From Monosporascus cannonballus (Eukaryota; Ascomycota; Sordariomycetes; Xylariales), in the NCBI GenBank assembly GCA_004154925.1, contig QJNS01000277.1, positions 34,169 to 98,168 on the forward strand: a stretch of 64,000 nt of DNA, read 5' to 3'. Shown here piece by piece: positions 13,067 to 22,866 of this stretch. Made by a program: the position numbers and the translations under genes. How positions within the stretch are numbered: position 1 is the stretch's first letter; each line of letters opens with the position of its first letter. A model generated the notes under the pieces. It had not been told where the DNA came from. It searched no databases and saw only the letters and a program-made list of their open reading frames with translations.

Positions 13067-13591
13067 ATGGTCGCTACCGGCACTTACAACGCCTTGCTAC
13101 GGGCTTGTCCGAGAGTCTTGCAGCTCAAACACCCTGACCGCATAGCGTGCATCTGCAGCCCCAGCGGGAAAACCTGCTGCCGAGCCGCGGAATCTGCTAA
13201 CAAACAAGAAGCAGGGAATCACGTTCCAGATGGGTACCAGACGGAAAGCGAGTCCCTCGCCAATAAGTCGCGAAGGCTGCTAACCGAGATCAGGAACTTA
13301 GACAACATCAGAGCCGGCTCAGAGGCCGCCTCGCTTATGGCCGCCGACCCGGCGATCGTCCAAGTGGGCACGGCGCGGGGGCCGACTCTCGAGGCGTCTT
13401 CCCGGCGATTGTTGACGCTCGTCGAGAACATGGCGACTGACCCGGGATCCCCGGGCGCTGTGGACCCCGCAGTTCTCCGCGTGGGGCCCCCTCTCGACGT
13501 TATACGTACGGGAGTATCGAGTGGGAAGACGAGGGTTTCTAAGATGCGCATACCATATACATGGACCAGCTCGATAGGATTCTTCTCTTGA
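13067..13591 (+). CDS. Hypothetical protein with a degenerate internal repeat
   Basis: 174-residue ORF of unknown family. Near the N-terminus it has a Cys-rich patch (ACICSPSGKTCC). It contains two related units of about 30 residues, one beginning SRRLLTEIRN and closing DPAIVQVG, the other beginning SRRLLTLVEN and closing DPAVLRVG, which suggests an internal duplication. There is no clear signal peptide or membrane segment. A TATA box and CT/CA-rich leader upstream support expression. An antisense ORF covers much of the same stretch (13611-13219), and an overlapping ORF in another frame continues downstream (13561-13983), so an unrecognised intron or a decayed 3' end is possible. No function is proposed. 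Confidence 0.4.
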   Translation: MVATGTYNALLRACPRVLQLKHPDRIACICSPSGKTCCRAAESANKQEAGNHVPDGYQTESESLANKSRRLLTEIRNLDNIRAGSEAASLMAADPAIVQVGTARGPTLEASSRRLLTLVENMATDPGSPGAVDPAVLRVGPPLDVIRTGVSSGKTRVSKMRIPYTWTSSIGFFS

Positions 13592-14439
13592 GAATCCAGA
13601 ACCTCGACCATTCTAGAAGATTTGAAGGCCGTCGGCCCATCAATAATCCAAGGGTCCCTTCAGGAGGTAGGTCACAGCGAGGAGGTATCGTCAGAGTGCG
13701 GTCAACCTCCTCCTGGATCACACAACATCGGAAGACCGGGTGGACACTTGCCAGTCGTGTGGCTATCGAGGAGGTAGGGTTTGATGTAAGTTGTGACCTT
13801 GAGGTAAGCGTAGTATTCCGCATCAGATCAGGACGCCTGCCCTCTTGCGAAGCTTGCCTGGGTAGTGCCTACAATAAGTTGCTTGTAATAGGCAATACAA
13901 ATTCTGCAAGGCTAGCGTTTATGTCCTTAAAGCAAATAAGAGTTAATATGTTAATACGTAGAACTACTATAAGCTTGCGTTGAATATACTTGAGCGTCTT
14001 GGGTGGGCCCTAAATCCAAATGCCGGGAGGCCGCGTAAGGTCTCATCTAGCCTTTTATCACTTTCTTTCCCAACTTAGTATTAGTAGGCAACACGTAGAT
14101 ACTACTACGCCCGCCACATATACCTGTCGTTATATACTTTTCCGTTGCAGTGCGATCCGTGCCATGGGATGCACGATTACCTTAATTAATTCTAGATAGT
14201 CCTGCATTGAGAGAACGGCAATATCTCAGTCCCCAAATCTCATTGTTTAGACTCAGTCATCATGCGCAGCAGACTGCTGTCCTTTCTACCAATATTCCAA
14301 TTCCAAGTTTAACAACGCAAACTAGACAGCCAGACGGAGGCCGATGTCGCCATCTGACTTTGAAACCGTCCCGGGACAGCGAGAAGGTAGAAAGCCCGCC
14401 AAAACATGCCATCGTAATCCTGAACCGCGCAATGAGTTC

Positions 14440-14960
14440 CTCTCCTGCATTGCAGGGTGGCGGCATACCCGTCCATCGGCGGCATCGTCCTCGGGCACTT
14501 CGCCGCGGTATAACTCAAGCAGTTGAACCTGTCGAACTTCGAGACCGCCGTCTGCTCGGGGGCCTCGCGGACGAAGACGAGTTTGCGCTAGCGATGATAC
14601 GCTGGGGAGCGCACTAGTGGCCGAGTCTGTCTTCCTATTCCCCCCACTACGAGCGCCTCAGCAGCATGTCCATGCTGTACGACTTCCACTTCCTACCTCG
14701 CATCAACGTCGGATATCCGTCTGCCGGAAAGGGGGCCTGGGTGTTCAAGTTTTCCGAGGATGTGATGGGTTGAGACGAGGATGGATTAAGCCGTATCTGG
14801 ACCGTATGCCGCCCGACTGGTATGGGGCGATCAACCTGGCGCTGACTGCCGATGAGAGATGCGAGGTTTTGAGGAGAAATGGCGGCACGTTTTATGAGGA
14901 CGTCGAGGATTGCGATAATATCCCTAATGCGCTTGAAAAGGGGGGAAGGGGGGGTGTTAT
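14440..14960 (+). pseudogene. Possible decayed gene of unknown family
   Basis: Protein-like sequence runs through more than one frame. One frame reads HYERLSSMSMLYDFHFLP and on to FKFSEDVMG, then stops near 14771. A second frame continues with KPYLDRMPPDWYGAINLALT and RRNGGTFYEDVED. Upstream, SIGGIVLGHFAAV precedes a stop near 14515. The switch of coherent sequence between frames suggests a gene broken by indels, or a multi-intron gene I could not resolve. I do not recognise the family. Confidence 0.3.
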
Positions 14961-15081
14961 CAAAAGGGGAAGAGACATGAAGAATTCCACCGGAGGGACG
15001 ATGTTGAGTATTTCGATAGTTGGCTTAGTCATAGCATTGCGGATACATGGTCTGACCGATGGAATAGAGACGGGAGCGTAG

Positions 15082-15519
15082 GTGATAGTGGCCTGACTGT
15101 ACGCTTTGTCTCATAGTCGATGGAACGAGCCTCTGTTAAAAGGGGCTAAGAGGCCCACAGGGTTTATTATGCTTAGTGATTATACTCCGAGCAATTAAGA
15201 GATAGAACTCAGATGCCGCTAACCCTCTGAACCAGGCCGCCCTCAAAGATGGCTTTTCGGCCCTTGCGCGTAACTAACGTACTGATTGCTACGAGTCGTA
15301 CATTTTCTCTCCCATAAATCGGGCTAGCAACGTGCCATCGATACGCGAATCTAGTATTGAGTATGGCATGATGTCTGTCGTACGCAGGATATTGATAAAC
15401 CAGCTACGGCCTTGGTGGTACGCCAGAGGTTGCACAAGTGAAGAGACAAATGCCAATAACAAATAATATACAACGTGAGAAGACATATCCGTTTCCCACC
15501 TCTAAAACTGATTACTTCG
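15082..15519. other. Intergenic, nothing recognised
   Basis: A 3' flank of about 440 bases between the broken region at 14.4-15 kb and the convergent ThuA-like gene. No motif or convincing ORF was seen. Confidence 0.4.
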
Positions 15520-16194
15520 CTAAATGTCTCCAGCTGCCCATAGTATACCGTTTAGTAAATGAGATCTGAATTTCCCGTCATCATAAGCCTCATCAAAGTG
15601 TCCCAGCGACGTGTAGAAGGTCCGACCACCATCAAATTCCCGACACCAGGCCAGCGGATGGTCATACCCCATATTCCCACCATCATAACCCGTCTCGTCG
15701 ATAGAGAGCAGCACGGTGACCTTTCGGCGAGGGTTCGCCGAGAAGTTATACCACTCGTCAAACCAGCGCCATTTCTCCGGCAGTCCGTTAACAATGACGT
15801 GGTCCGGCCTCTCAGCGGTCACCACCCCCGGCTGGGGTTTCGGGTGATCCGTGAACACGGCGCCGATGAGTTCGCCGTGCCATGGATCATCGGGCATCCC
15901 GGTTGCTGCGCAGTGCACGCCGACGAAACCTTCTCCACCCCGCACGTAGCTCCGTAGCCCTGATAGCTGCTCTTCGGTGAGGAAGTTGCCACTCGTCTGC
16001 AGAAATATGACCACGGTGTATTGAGATAGATTATCGGCGGTTATGAGAGACGCATCTTCGGAGGCGTCTACGCTGAATGCCCCGGTCGATTCCCCGAGCT
16101 CTTTAATCGCTTTGATGCCTGCGGGGATGGACTCATGGCGATAACTGGCCGTCTTGCTGAACACGAAGACTTTGAAAGCGCTTTCGGTTTCCAT
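15520..16194 (-). CDS. ThuA-like domain protein
   Basis: Single-exon protein of about 224 residues belonging to the ThuA-like (trehalose-utilisation / class I glutamine-amidotransferase-like) fold. The start is placed at 16194 (METESAFKVFVFSKT), immediately before the first strand. In-frame Mets at 16233 and 16362 would add a poorly structured N-terminus. Diagnostic stretches are FSKTASYRHESIPAGI, VVIFLQTSGNFL, the GGEGFVGVHCAA turn, DHPKPQPGVV, EWYNFSANPRR, DHPLAWCREFDGGRTFYTSL and the end LNGILWAAGD. Most fungal members have no proven substrate; a role in sugar metabolism is a family-level guess. The 3' end is complete. It lies upstream-to-downstream with the neighbouring permease on the same strand but 530 bases separate them, so no joint transcript is implied. 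Confidence 0.88.
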   Translation of the reverse strand: METESAFKVFVFSKTASYRHESIPAGIKAIKELGESTGAFSVDASEDASLITADNLSQYTVVIFLQTSGNFLTEEQLSGLRSYVRGGEGFVGVHCAATGMPDDPWHGELIGAVFTDHPKPQPGVVTAERPDHVIVNGLPEKWRWFDEWYNFSANPRRKVTVLLSIDETGYDGGNMGYDHPLAWCREFDGGRTFYTSLGHFDEAYDDGKFRSHLLNGILWAAGDI

Positions 16195-16895
16195 GGTAAG
16201 CTGCGGGATACTGTCACTGAAGTTGGTTTTCATTACTATTGTTTTGGAGGGAGAACACTTCCTCGTGCTTGTACCACTGGAGCATGTGGGCTGGTATACC
16301 TCGCCGGCATAGGTTCCTCGCGTCAAATTCGGATTAGTCGAGCTGCGGAAACCCGAATTCAAAGCCTAATTTGACGAACAGCTACCCTTCCGTCCAATCG
16401 GACCGATTTATAATAGCGCTAGCATTTCATTAGTTCCTGCTTCAAGCATCGGAAACGTGTTTGGAGGGATGTGACGACCCATGAGATGGAATTCATATAA
16501 GTCGACATCTCCGAGCTCTCCTATTTCCTACAGGTGACTGGAGCCTTACCTGGTAAGAGATGCCCTTTCACCCTGCTTACCAATAGGTTCATGAAGTTTT
16601 CCACGTCAGCTACCGCTAGGGTTAAACCATAATTAAATGGCTTCCGGTAAGTGACGCTCTGACACAGAAACAGAATGCCTTACGAGTTTATTTGAAGTTA
16701 CTGAAGTTGATTTACGGGTTTATCGTAGGTTCAGTAAGCAGTAACCGTGCATCCCTTAGATAATCATCGTTGATGTTTCCTGATATCATCCACATATAGA
16801 CTAATCCTACAGACCCTGACAATTCGCCGCGAGCCACAGCGCGATTTTATAACGGGAGACTGTAAGCCCCATCCCCACAGTCCCGGCCTGAGCTT
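16195..16895. other. Intergenic, nothing recognised
   Basis: Contains the presumed promoter of the ThuA-like gene and the 3' flank of the permease gene. No repeat or RNA gene was seen. Confidence 0.4.
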
Positions 16896-18718
16896 TCAGG
16901 CAATCCAGAACCATATCCTCTCCAAGAAATTCCTAGGAACGACCACGGGCCACGTCCCCTCAAGACTGTCGATCTCGGCCTTTCCGCTCCAGAGGTCCAT
17001 ATCGTGGACCTTGACAAACTTGGTGCGCTTGACGAACTTGTAACCAAGGAACAGTCCGGCGAAGATGGGGATGTTAATGTACGGCGGCAAGAACGTCTTG
17101 GCGCTGAACTTTCCCGGGAAGAACGCGTCGAAGCCGTTCGTCAGCGCCACGAGGAGACAGAAGAAGATGGCGAAGTACGCGAGGTACGGCTGCAGTGGCG
17201 ACCTGTACGGCAGGGTGTCTCGGGAAATCCCGTTGTACTGCAACCCCTGGTAGAAGCGCACGTAGACGACACAGGTAGAGGCCCACACGATAAGAGTGGA
17301 AACCGCGGTGAGGTTCGAAAACCAGAAGAATACCTCATCGCCACGGTTGTTGACATTCAGGTAGGATAAGAAGCCTAGAGCCGTGGTTGCAGCGACGGCG
17401 CCATACGGAACACGAAACTTCTCGTACGTCAGGATCTTCGGTGCCTTCCCGTCAAGCGCCGCGGAGTACAACACTCGGGTCGAGCCATAGAAGAAAGAAT
17501 TTCCGGCGGACCAGGCAGAGCTCAAGACGACGGCGTTGATGATGGAAGGAAGGACTCTGATTCCACCGTTTTTAATCGCGATGACGAAGGGCGATGCTCC
17601 CGCGCCAGGTTCGTCGTTGTTTATCGCATTCAGGAGACCCGGGTCTTGAGATGATACGCACATTGTAACGAGGAATATCGCCAGCACGTAGAAGATCAAT
17701 ATTCTCCAGAAGACTCGGCGGACAGCCTTGGGGATGTTGCGCCGCGGGTTCTCCGTCTCGCCGGCGGCGACAACAACCATCTCGCTACCGCCGTACGCGA
17801 ACGTGGCCTGTGTGAACACCCTCCAGAAAGCGAGGAAACGACCGAGGGCACCGGGTACGAGATATTCGTTCATGACCCCGGGATTCGCCCAGTAACGGAA
17901 GCCGATGGCGCCGCCTTCCGGCGCACCGCCGCACGTGATGATCAGCATGAGCAGGATCAACCCGATGATGGTAGTAATCTTGATGGCACCGAACACGAAC
18001 TCGGCCTCACCGTAGATCCGCACGGGCAAACAGTTGACTAGGACCATTGCGGCGAAGAACACCGTAATCAGCGCTACCCTGGGTATGGAATTCGGCCAGA
18101 AATCGACAATCACCACCGCCACCGTCACTTCGATGGGGACTCCGATGGCGAGCTGATACCTTCAGTAGACAGAGTTAGAGATTTCCCCTTCACATCTGAA
18201 TGAGCTTATTAACATGTGCAAGGAACCATGACCCATTCGACTTTGCCTGCGAAGCGACTATATGTGGACAAACGTACAGAAATATAGGACTGGATAAGGC
18301 TCCAGTCCCTCCTTACTTACCAGTAATTCCAGCCGAGGGTAAATCCGAGAGCTTCATCGACGTAACGGGTTGCATATACGGGTACGGCGCCGGGTAAAGG
18401 GAGATAGGTCGCCATCTCACCCAGGCTGTTGATGACGCAGAAGAGGTTAAAACCGGTGATGATGTAGGCCAGGACCGCGGATAGGGGTCCGGCGAGCGAG
18501 ATCATCTGTCCGGAACCGACGAACAAGCCGGTGCCGATGGCACCCGACAGCGCAAGGAACTGCACATGTCGCGATTTGAGCTTGCGCTCGAGGTTTCCGA
18601 CGTGGCGGTTCTCGTGCTCGTGCTTCGGGTCGTTGACGATATCGGGACCGTCAGCAGCATATGCCGGGGTAGGCCCTTCTTTCTTTGCTGCTTCGATATC
18701 TGCCATGCTTTGGTTCAA
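16896..18718 (-). CDS. Amino-acid permease (APC superfamily, fungal YAT type)
   Basis: Plasma-membrane amino-acid/proton symporter with about 12 membrane segments and 553 residues. Exon 1 is 18718-18321 and exon 2 is 18159-16896. The intron has GTAAGT at 18320 and ends TGAAG at 18160, and the junction reads GWNYW|YQLAIG in frame. The N-terminal tail is hydrophilic (start MNQSMADIEAA; a second Met at 18706 is also possible). The first-helix signature is LSGAIGTGLFVGSG. The helix 6 region contains TFAYGGSEMVVVAAGETENPRR, part of the substrate site in this family. The C-terminus follows the last helix with a short cytoplasmic tail. Its specificity cannot be read from sequence. A paralogue lies 4.1 kb away on the opposite strand, so the two share a 5' region now filled with mobile elements. 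Confidence 0.95.
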
Positions 18719-19370
18719 GGCGTCCAGCCGGGGTGGTAGGAGTCCGGGGCCTTAGTAAGAAGGACGGGAAGCATTAATCGTTCCCTGGGATGCGCAGCAT
18801 GTTTATCTACCTACTATAGGCGACTGGGTGTCGATCTCGAACCCTATTCGGCCTTGTCATCGCCCGAGAAACATTGCGGGGTAGCTGGATACTACGTATC
18901 ATTCATGAGAACTCCTTGGTGAAACGTCGGTGTTATCATTGGTTGTACGAAAATAAGATCCAATAACTCTAAGGCTCGGCATCTCTTTTGGCGTGGTCTC
19001 GAGGTAAGCCAAGGGTCCGAATCTAGAAGCTGTGGGGGTTGAAGTTGGAGATGACCAAATTGTGCCAAGTTGAGTTTGCGGGGGAAGTGCAAGGGATAGG
19101 TCCTCCTAAGGAACGAGCAGCTGACTGGTCGCCAGCTAAGCCTCATGCTCAACGGTCAACTGTCATGCTTATATTAGCTTGACCGGGAAGGGGGGGCGGG
19201 GGGAATGGGCAGCTAGAGCTGGTTCTCGATTAATTTAGTTCATTTATTCATTAATAAACATAGATATCCACCCATTTACTTATCCTGGGGAAAGGACAGT
19301 GAAGCATGCTGGCTCTCGCTCGCGTGCATGATCAAGTTACTTCTTATCGCGAGTTCATGAGGGGATAGGA
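18719..19370. other. 5' flank of the permease gene
   Basis: A presumed promoter region with no ORF of note. It includes a G-rich stretch near 19188-19205 followed by an AT-rich stretch near 19228-19265. It ends at the target-site duplication of the 308-bp solo LTR. Confidence 0.4.
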
Positions 19371-19375
19371 GAAGG

Positions 19376-19683
19376 TGTGACGGCTAGGCGGTTTAACCAA
19401 CTATTAAACCTAAGTCGTACGGGTTTATGTTGGCAGGAGTATCGTGGGATTCTGAGCAATAGATACAGTAACCGGTCACGTCTCGTAATACCAAGGGCGT
19501 CTTGGGTAACGAATTGTTGTTGCAAGCTGCTGCTATCCAAACTATAGAAATAATGAGCGTATATATCTTAGTTTGGCTCACTGGCTCACCACCAGTGAGT
19601 TGGTGATCCGTCACGTGACCTGGCCCACTTGGCTGTTCCTGTTGCGACCGTTTCTGGAGGCCGTGGCTTGTCAGGACGTGACA
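19376..19683 (-). mobile_element. 308-bp solo LTR (target duplication GAAGG)
   Basis: Begins TGTGACGGCTAGGCGG and ends CAGGACGTGACA, and is flanked by exact GAAGG repeats at 19371-19375 and 19684-19688. The first 120 bases align by eye to three AT-mutated copies in the 54-61 kb block: about 54708-54818 (reverse), 56631-56760 (direct) and 60425-60540 (reverse). There TGTGACGG appears as TATAACGG or TATAACAG. It is placed on the minus strand because, in the block, the copies at both ends of the element with a forward reverse transcriptase are the reverse complement of this one. No internal domain remains here. Confidence 0.88.
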
Positions 19684-19688
19684 GAAGG

Positions 19689-20753
19689 CTCCTGGTCGAT
19701 GCCGCTCAGCCAGGAAATTGATGATTACTGGATTACAAGACTACCATTATCAGTTACGTCCGTGCAGAGTCTAACTGTTACGCAGTTAACTTAAGGCCAA
19801 TGGGATTCATATACAACTGGGCAGCCTCACCGTTACTTTCTCAACGGCTATGTACTAAACTACTGCATTGTTCTCTGGACTTCTCGCAAAAGACGAGGTC
19901 TGTACCTAAAGTATTAGTTCCCTACCATGAGTATGGATTTTACCAGGTCCTGCGATATCGGAGCTAGTCGCAGGGAACCGTGGACGCTGGATCCGTGAGG
20001 TTCTAGAGGCTCTAGGTGAACAGGGAGACAGCTACTTATACCCCTGTAAGATATTTATATTATATCTTGGGGTGCAGGATGAATCGCCACAGCCGAAGAC
20101 CAAAAGATGCTGCCAAGCCACAGGCAATCAATCAGTGTGCATCCCAAGCAATGCTAAGATTTTGTGGCGCTCGGCAGATGGATGAGCCTCTCTCTGCCGA
20201 ATAGATCTATTTACGTAAACCACATGGATGAAACGCGAATATCCGTAGAAGCCAATTGTCTGATCCTAATGGCATAATAAAGACTAATACGAAAGTATTG
20301 GATTTTTATGATACCGAGGAGTTAATTCCTTGTATCGGAGACGGAACAGACATGGTTTGGCATCTCGACTCTTGAGAATTACGTACTGGTAAATGCATAA
20401 ACATCCAAACCTACCCAACATGTGACTGTCAGCTAAACTAGAAACTCGGCCAACATCACTACAAACATATGTATCAGCCCACCGTCGCCAACATTGACTC
20501 TGTTCTTACATATCTCAAGTTCGACTTTATCAAGTCTGGTACGGCGTCATGCTTCTCTGAGAGGTTCCCGACTACGTGAGCCCTCTCGATCGGTGTAATT
20601 ACTCCATGAAAATATTTTTACCAGATTCCTCGTCGGACTCCGATGGCTTGTGTTTTCTGGCGCAATCGCACTGATTCTGAGTATTTAATAAGCATCGCCA
20701 TCCTCGTCAAGACCTTCCGGACCATCGCCGCCGTTATCGGTCGCATCACGGTC
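19689..20753. other. Intergenic between solo LTR and MITE
   Basis: No gene or repeat was recognised. ORFs are 73 codons or shorter. This is part of the 4.1-kb region between the two divergent permease genes. Confidence 0.4.
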
Positions 20754-20755
20754 TA

Positions 20756-21143
20756 GGGTTTGCAATGGGTACCCAATGGATACCCACGGACTACCCACGA
20801 CCGTGGGTGGTCTTGCGTTTTCCCAAAAAAATACCCACGACTACCCACCCACCAACTAACCACCCACGGGTACCTCTGGGTATTTTTGAATACGTATTAA
20901 TCTGCGTACTAATTCGTATTTCCGTTAAAATATTCGCGCATATAGAGCTACGTATTAAAACGAAAAGACTAATTAATAAAAATTTCCATATTCCACTTAA
21001 ATCGAGGGTACCCACAAATGGTTAGTCCATGGGTAATTTCATTTTACCTCCGCATCCTTGTTAACCACCCATGTAAATTTTTACCTAACCACGGATACCC
21101 GTGGTAGGAAATTTTAGCGTGGGTGGGTGGGTAGTGCAAACCC
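20756..21143. mobile_element. MITE-like element A, 388 bp, flanked by TA
   Basis: Starts GGGTTTGCAATGGGTACCC and ends GGTAGTGCAAACCC, an inverted terminal repeat of about 18 bases, with TA on both sides (20754-20755, 21144-21145). Inside both ends it carries many copies of the 5- to 6-base words TACCCA/TGGGTA. The centre is AT-rich and there is no transposase ORF. The TA target and termini point to a non-autonomous Tc1/mariner-like element. It is related to the element at 22270. Confidence 0.8.
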
Positions 21144-21145
21144 TA

Positions 21146-22267
21146 AGCCCGTGATAGTGGTGGCCTTTCCCGTTGTGTCAGAGAAAAGGGTGCACAGTGT
21201 GAAAGGCAGGAAGAATCAGACTCGCAGGTGGGTAGCCGGTATATAGAAGTGACCAGTAACGCCTGCTTCCTCCATATGATGGGAGGAAGCAGCCCTGTAT
21301 GTACACCTACAACCCCTGTATAGCCCCTGTATAGCCCCTGTCTAGAAGATTCCACTTTGGCACGTGACACGCTCACGTAAGGCTGTTCCGCTCACTCGGT
21401 ATATCCAATTGTCGTCACCGTACTTACGCCCAGCCCACCGGCACTGGTCTTTACAGTGTCTGTTGTTTCTTGTCTGTATCTAGCTCAGTAGAATGCGATG
21501 CAGTTTGTAGGGAAACTGAAGAGGCCTTAATAAAAGAAGTATCGAAGTCTATTCGTTGTCTTTACGTTGCTGCCGGCTCTATATAGCGTATCGTAGCAAG
21601 CCGCGTGAAACAATGCAGACGGCTGTACTAAACGCAAATGGTAATGCCTGTCGTTTCTTTCCTACCAATTCGTAAGCGTCAACGGACCACTGGTACCATT
21701 AAAATCGAACCATATGAGCATCCTCGTGTTCCTCTATAGGGGTCGGTCCATACTCTCTTAGACGAAGCCTCTCTATATATGGTAGATCGCGAAGAAGCGT
21801 TGCAGGGACACCGAGGACATCAATATTGTGTCTTCATTCACGAAAGAATTTAAGTTTTAGTAGTCCTTCAAATGAGGGCGGCAACATTGTAAATAACCTG
21901 GTTAACGAGAGCATATTCATTTCCTTGCGATAATATGTGGCCAGCCGAGGCCACGAAAGTGTTGCCTTATAATTACGTGAAAAGGCGGCGGATATTTCTT
22001 TTTCAAGGTGAGGTACAAGCTGCTAGTCTACCTCCCTCCTTCTACTACCCAGTTATGGATATATTCCCCGAATCTAAAAATGATGAGGCGCTATCCTGTG
22101 GAGTCCCCCATCCGGCACTCGGTTAGCTACGCAGGAAAGGGAAGGTCCATAGCATAAGACCCCGGAAACTGGGGTGGCCTATAATCCTACGAAAATAATG
22201 AGAATATGTAATGTACGGTAATCATATGGAATAGTCTCCCTCAAACGACTGGATTATGCCCTCTATG
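21146..22267. other. Spacer between the two related MITEs
   Basis: About 1.1 kb without a recognisable gene. Contains a short tandem repeat at 21313-21345. The longest ORFs are under 80 codons. Confidence 0.4.
21313..21345 (+). repeat. Three tandem copies of an 11-bp unit
   Basis: Unit CCCCTGTATAG occurs twice, then once with one change (CCCCTGTCTAG). It lies in the spacer between the two MITEs. Confidence 0.8.
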
Positions 22268-22269
22268 TA

Positions 22270-22476
22270 GGGTTTGCAATGGGTACCCAAATGGGTACCC
22301 ATCACTACCCACGACGTAAATTCACACGTCATAAATGCTTAATACTTAGGGTTTCCTAGAAAGATTTATTATACAAGTAATTCTGTATTGTTTACAGAGG
22401 TTTATTATTTATTTATGATTGAAAATATCATCCGTGGGTCGTGATGGGTACCCATTTGGGTACCCATTGCAAACGC
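22270..22476. mobile_element. MITE-like element B, 207 bp, flanked by TA
   Basis: The inverted terminal repeats are nearly perfect over about 37 bases (GGGTTTGCAATGGGTACCC... against GCGTTTGCAATGGGTACCC... read from the other end). TA is on both sides (22268-22269, 22477-22478). The core is AT-rich and non-coding. It shares its outer termini with the 388-bp element at 20756, so both belong to one Tc1/mariner-like family. Its TIRs are better preserved than those of element A. Confidence 0.85.
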
Positions 22477-22477
22477 T

Positions 22478-22866
22478 ACCTCTATGGAGTGTCTTATCAA
22501 AGACGGCGTACTCACGCGGTTCTTATTAGCCTCACCGGCGGGTATTACCGTCCATCTGCGGTTCTCCGCATTATATCATGCCAAGGTTTCCCACCTCGAG
22601 TGCAAACCCCCCAGCCGACCCACCGGGATCGCTGTGATCGTCACAGTGTGCTTTATCTATGGACTGGACCCCTTGCGTCAGGGGCGGACAGTGGACGAAT
22701 CGTATATTGATTCGCCGGCCCCGCGTGCGAGGATGAACCATTGAAATGTCTACCATTGCTCTTGTCCACATTCAGCAACGTAGACGACTCCCTCAAACTT
22801 CACCCTCGGTCCACGATATTTTGGTTTGAAGCAGCTTCACCGAACTGAACAGTCAGCTAGGTAACC
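22478..22866 (+). promoter_or_regulatory. 5' flank of the second permease gene
   Basis: Sequence of about 390 bases between MITE B and the ATG at 22867. The last 100 bases are pyrimidine- and CA-rich like a leader. The MITE end lies close enough to be part of the promoter. No defined operator was recognised. Confidence 0.3.

Noticed and set aside
21313..21345. Tandem 11-bp units as a possible CRISPR-like or binding array
   Set aside because: There are only three contiguous copies with no spacers, and the host is eukaryotic. It is a simple minisatellite.
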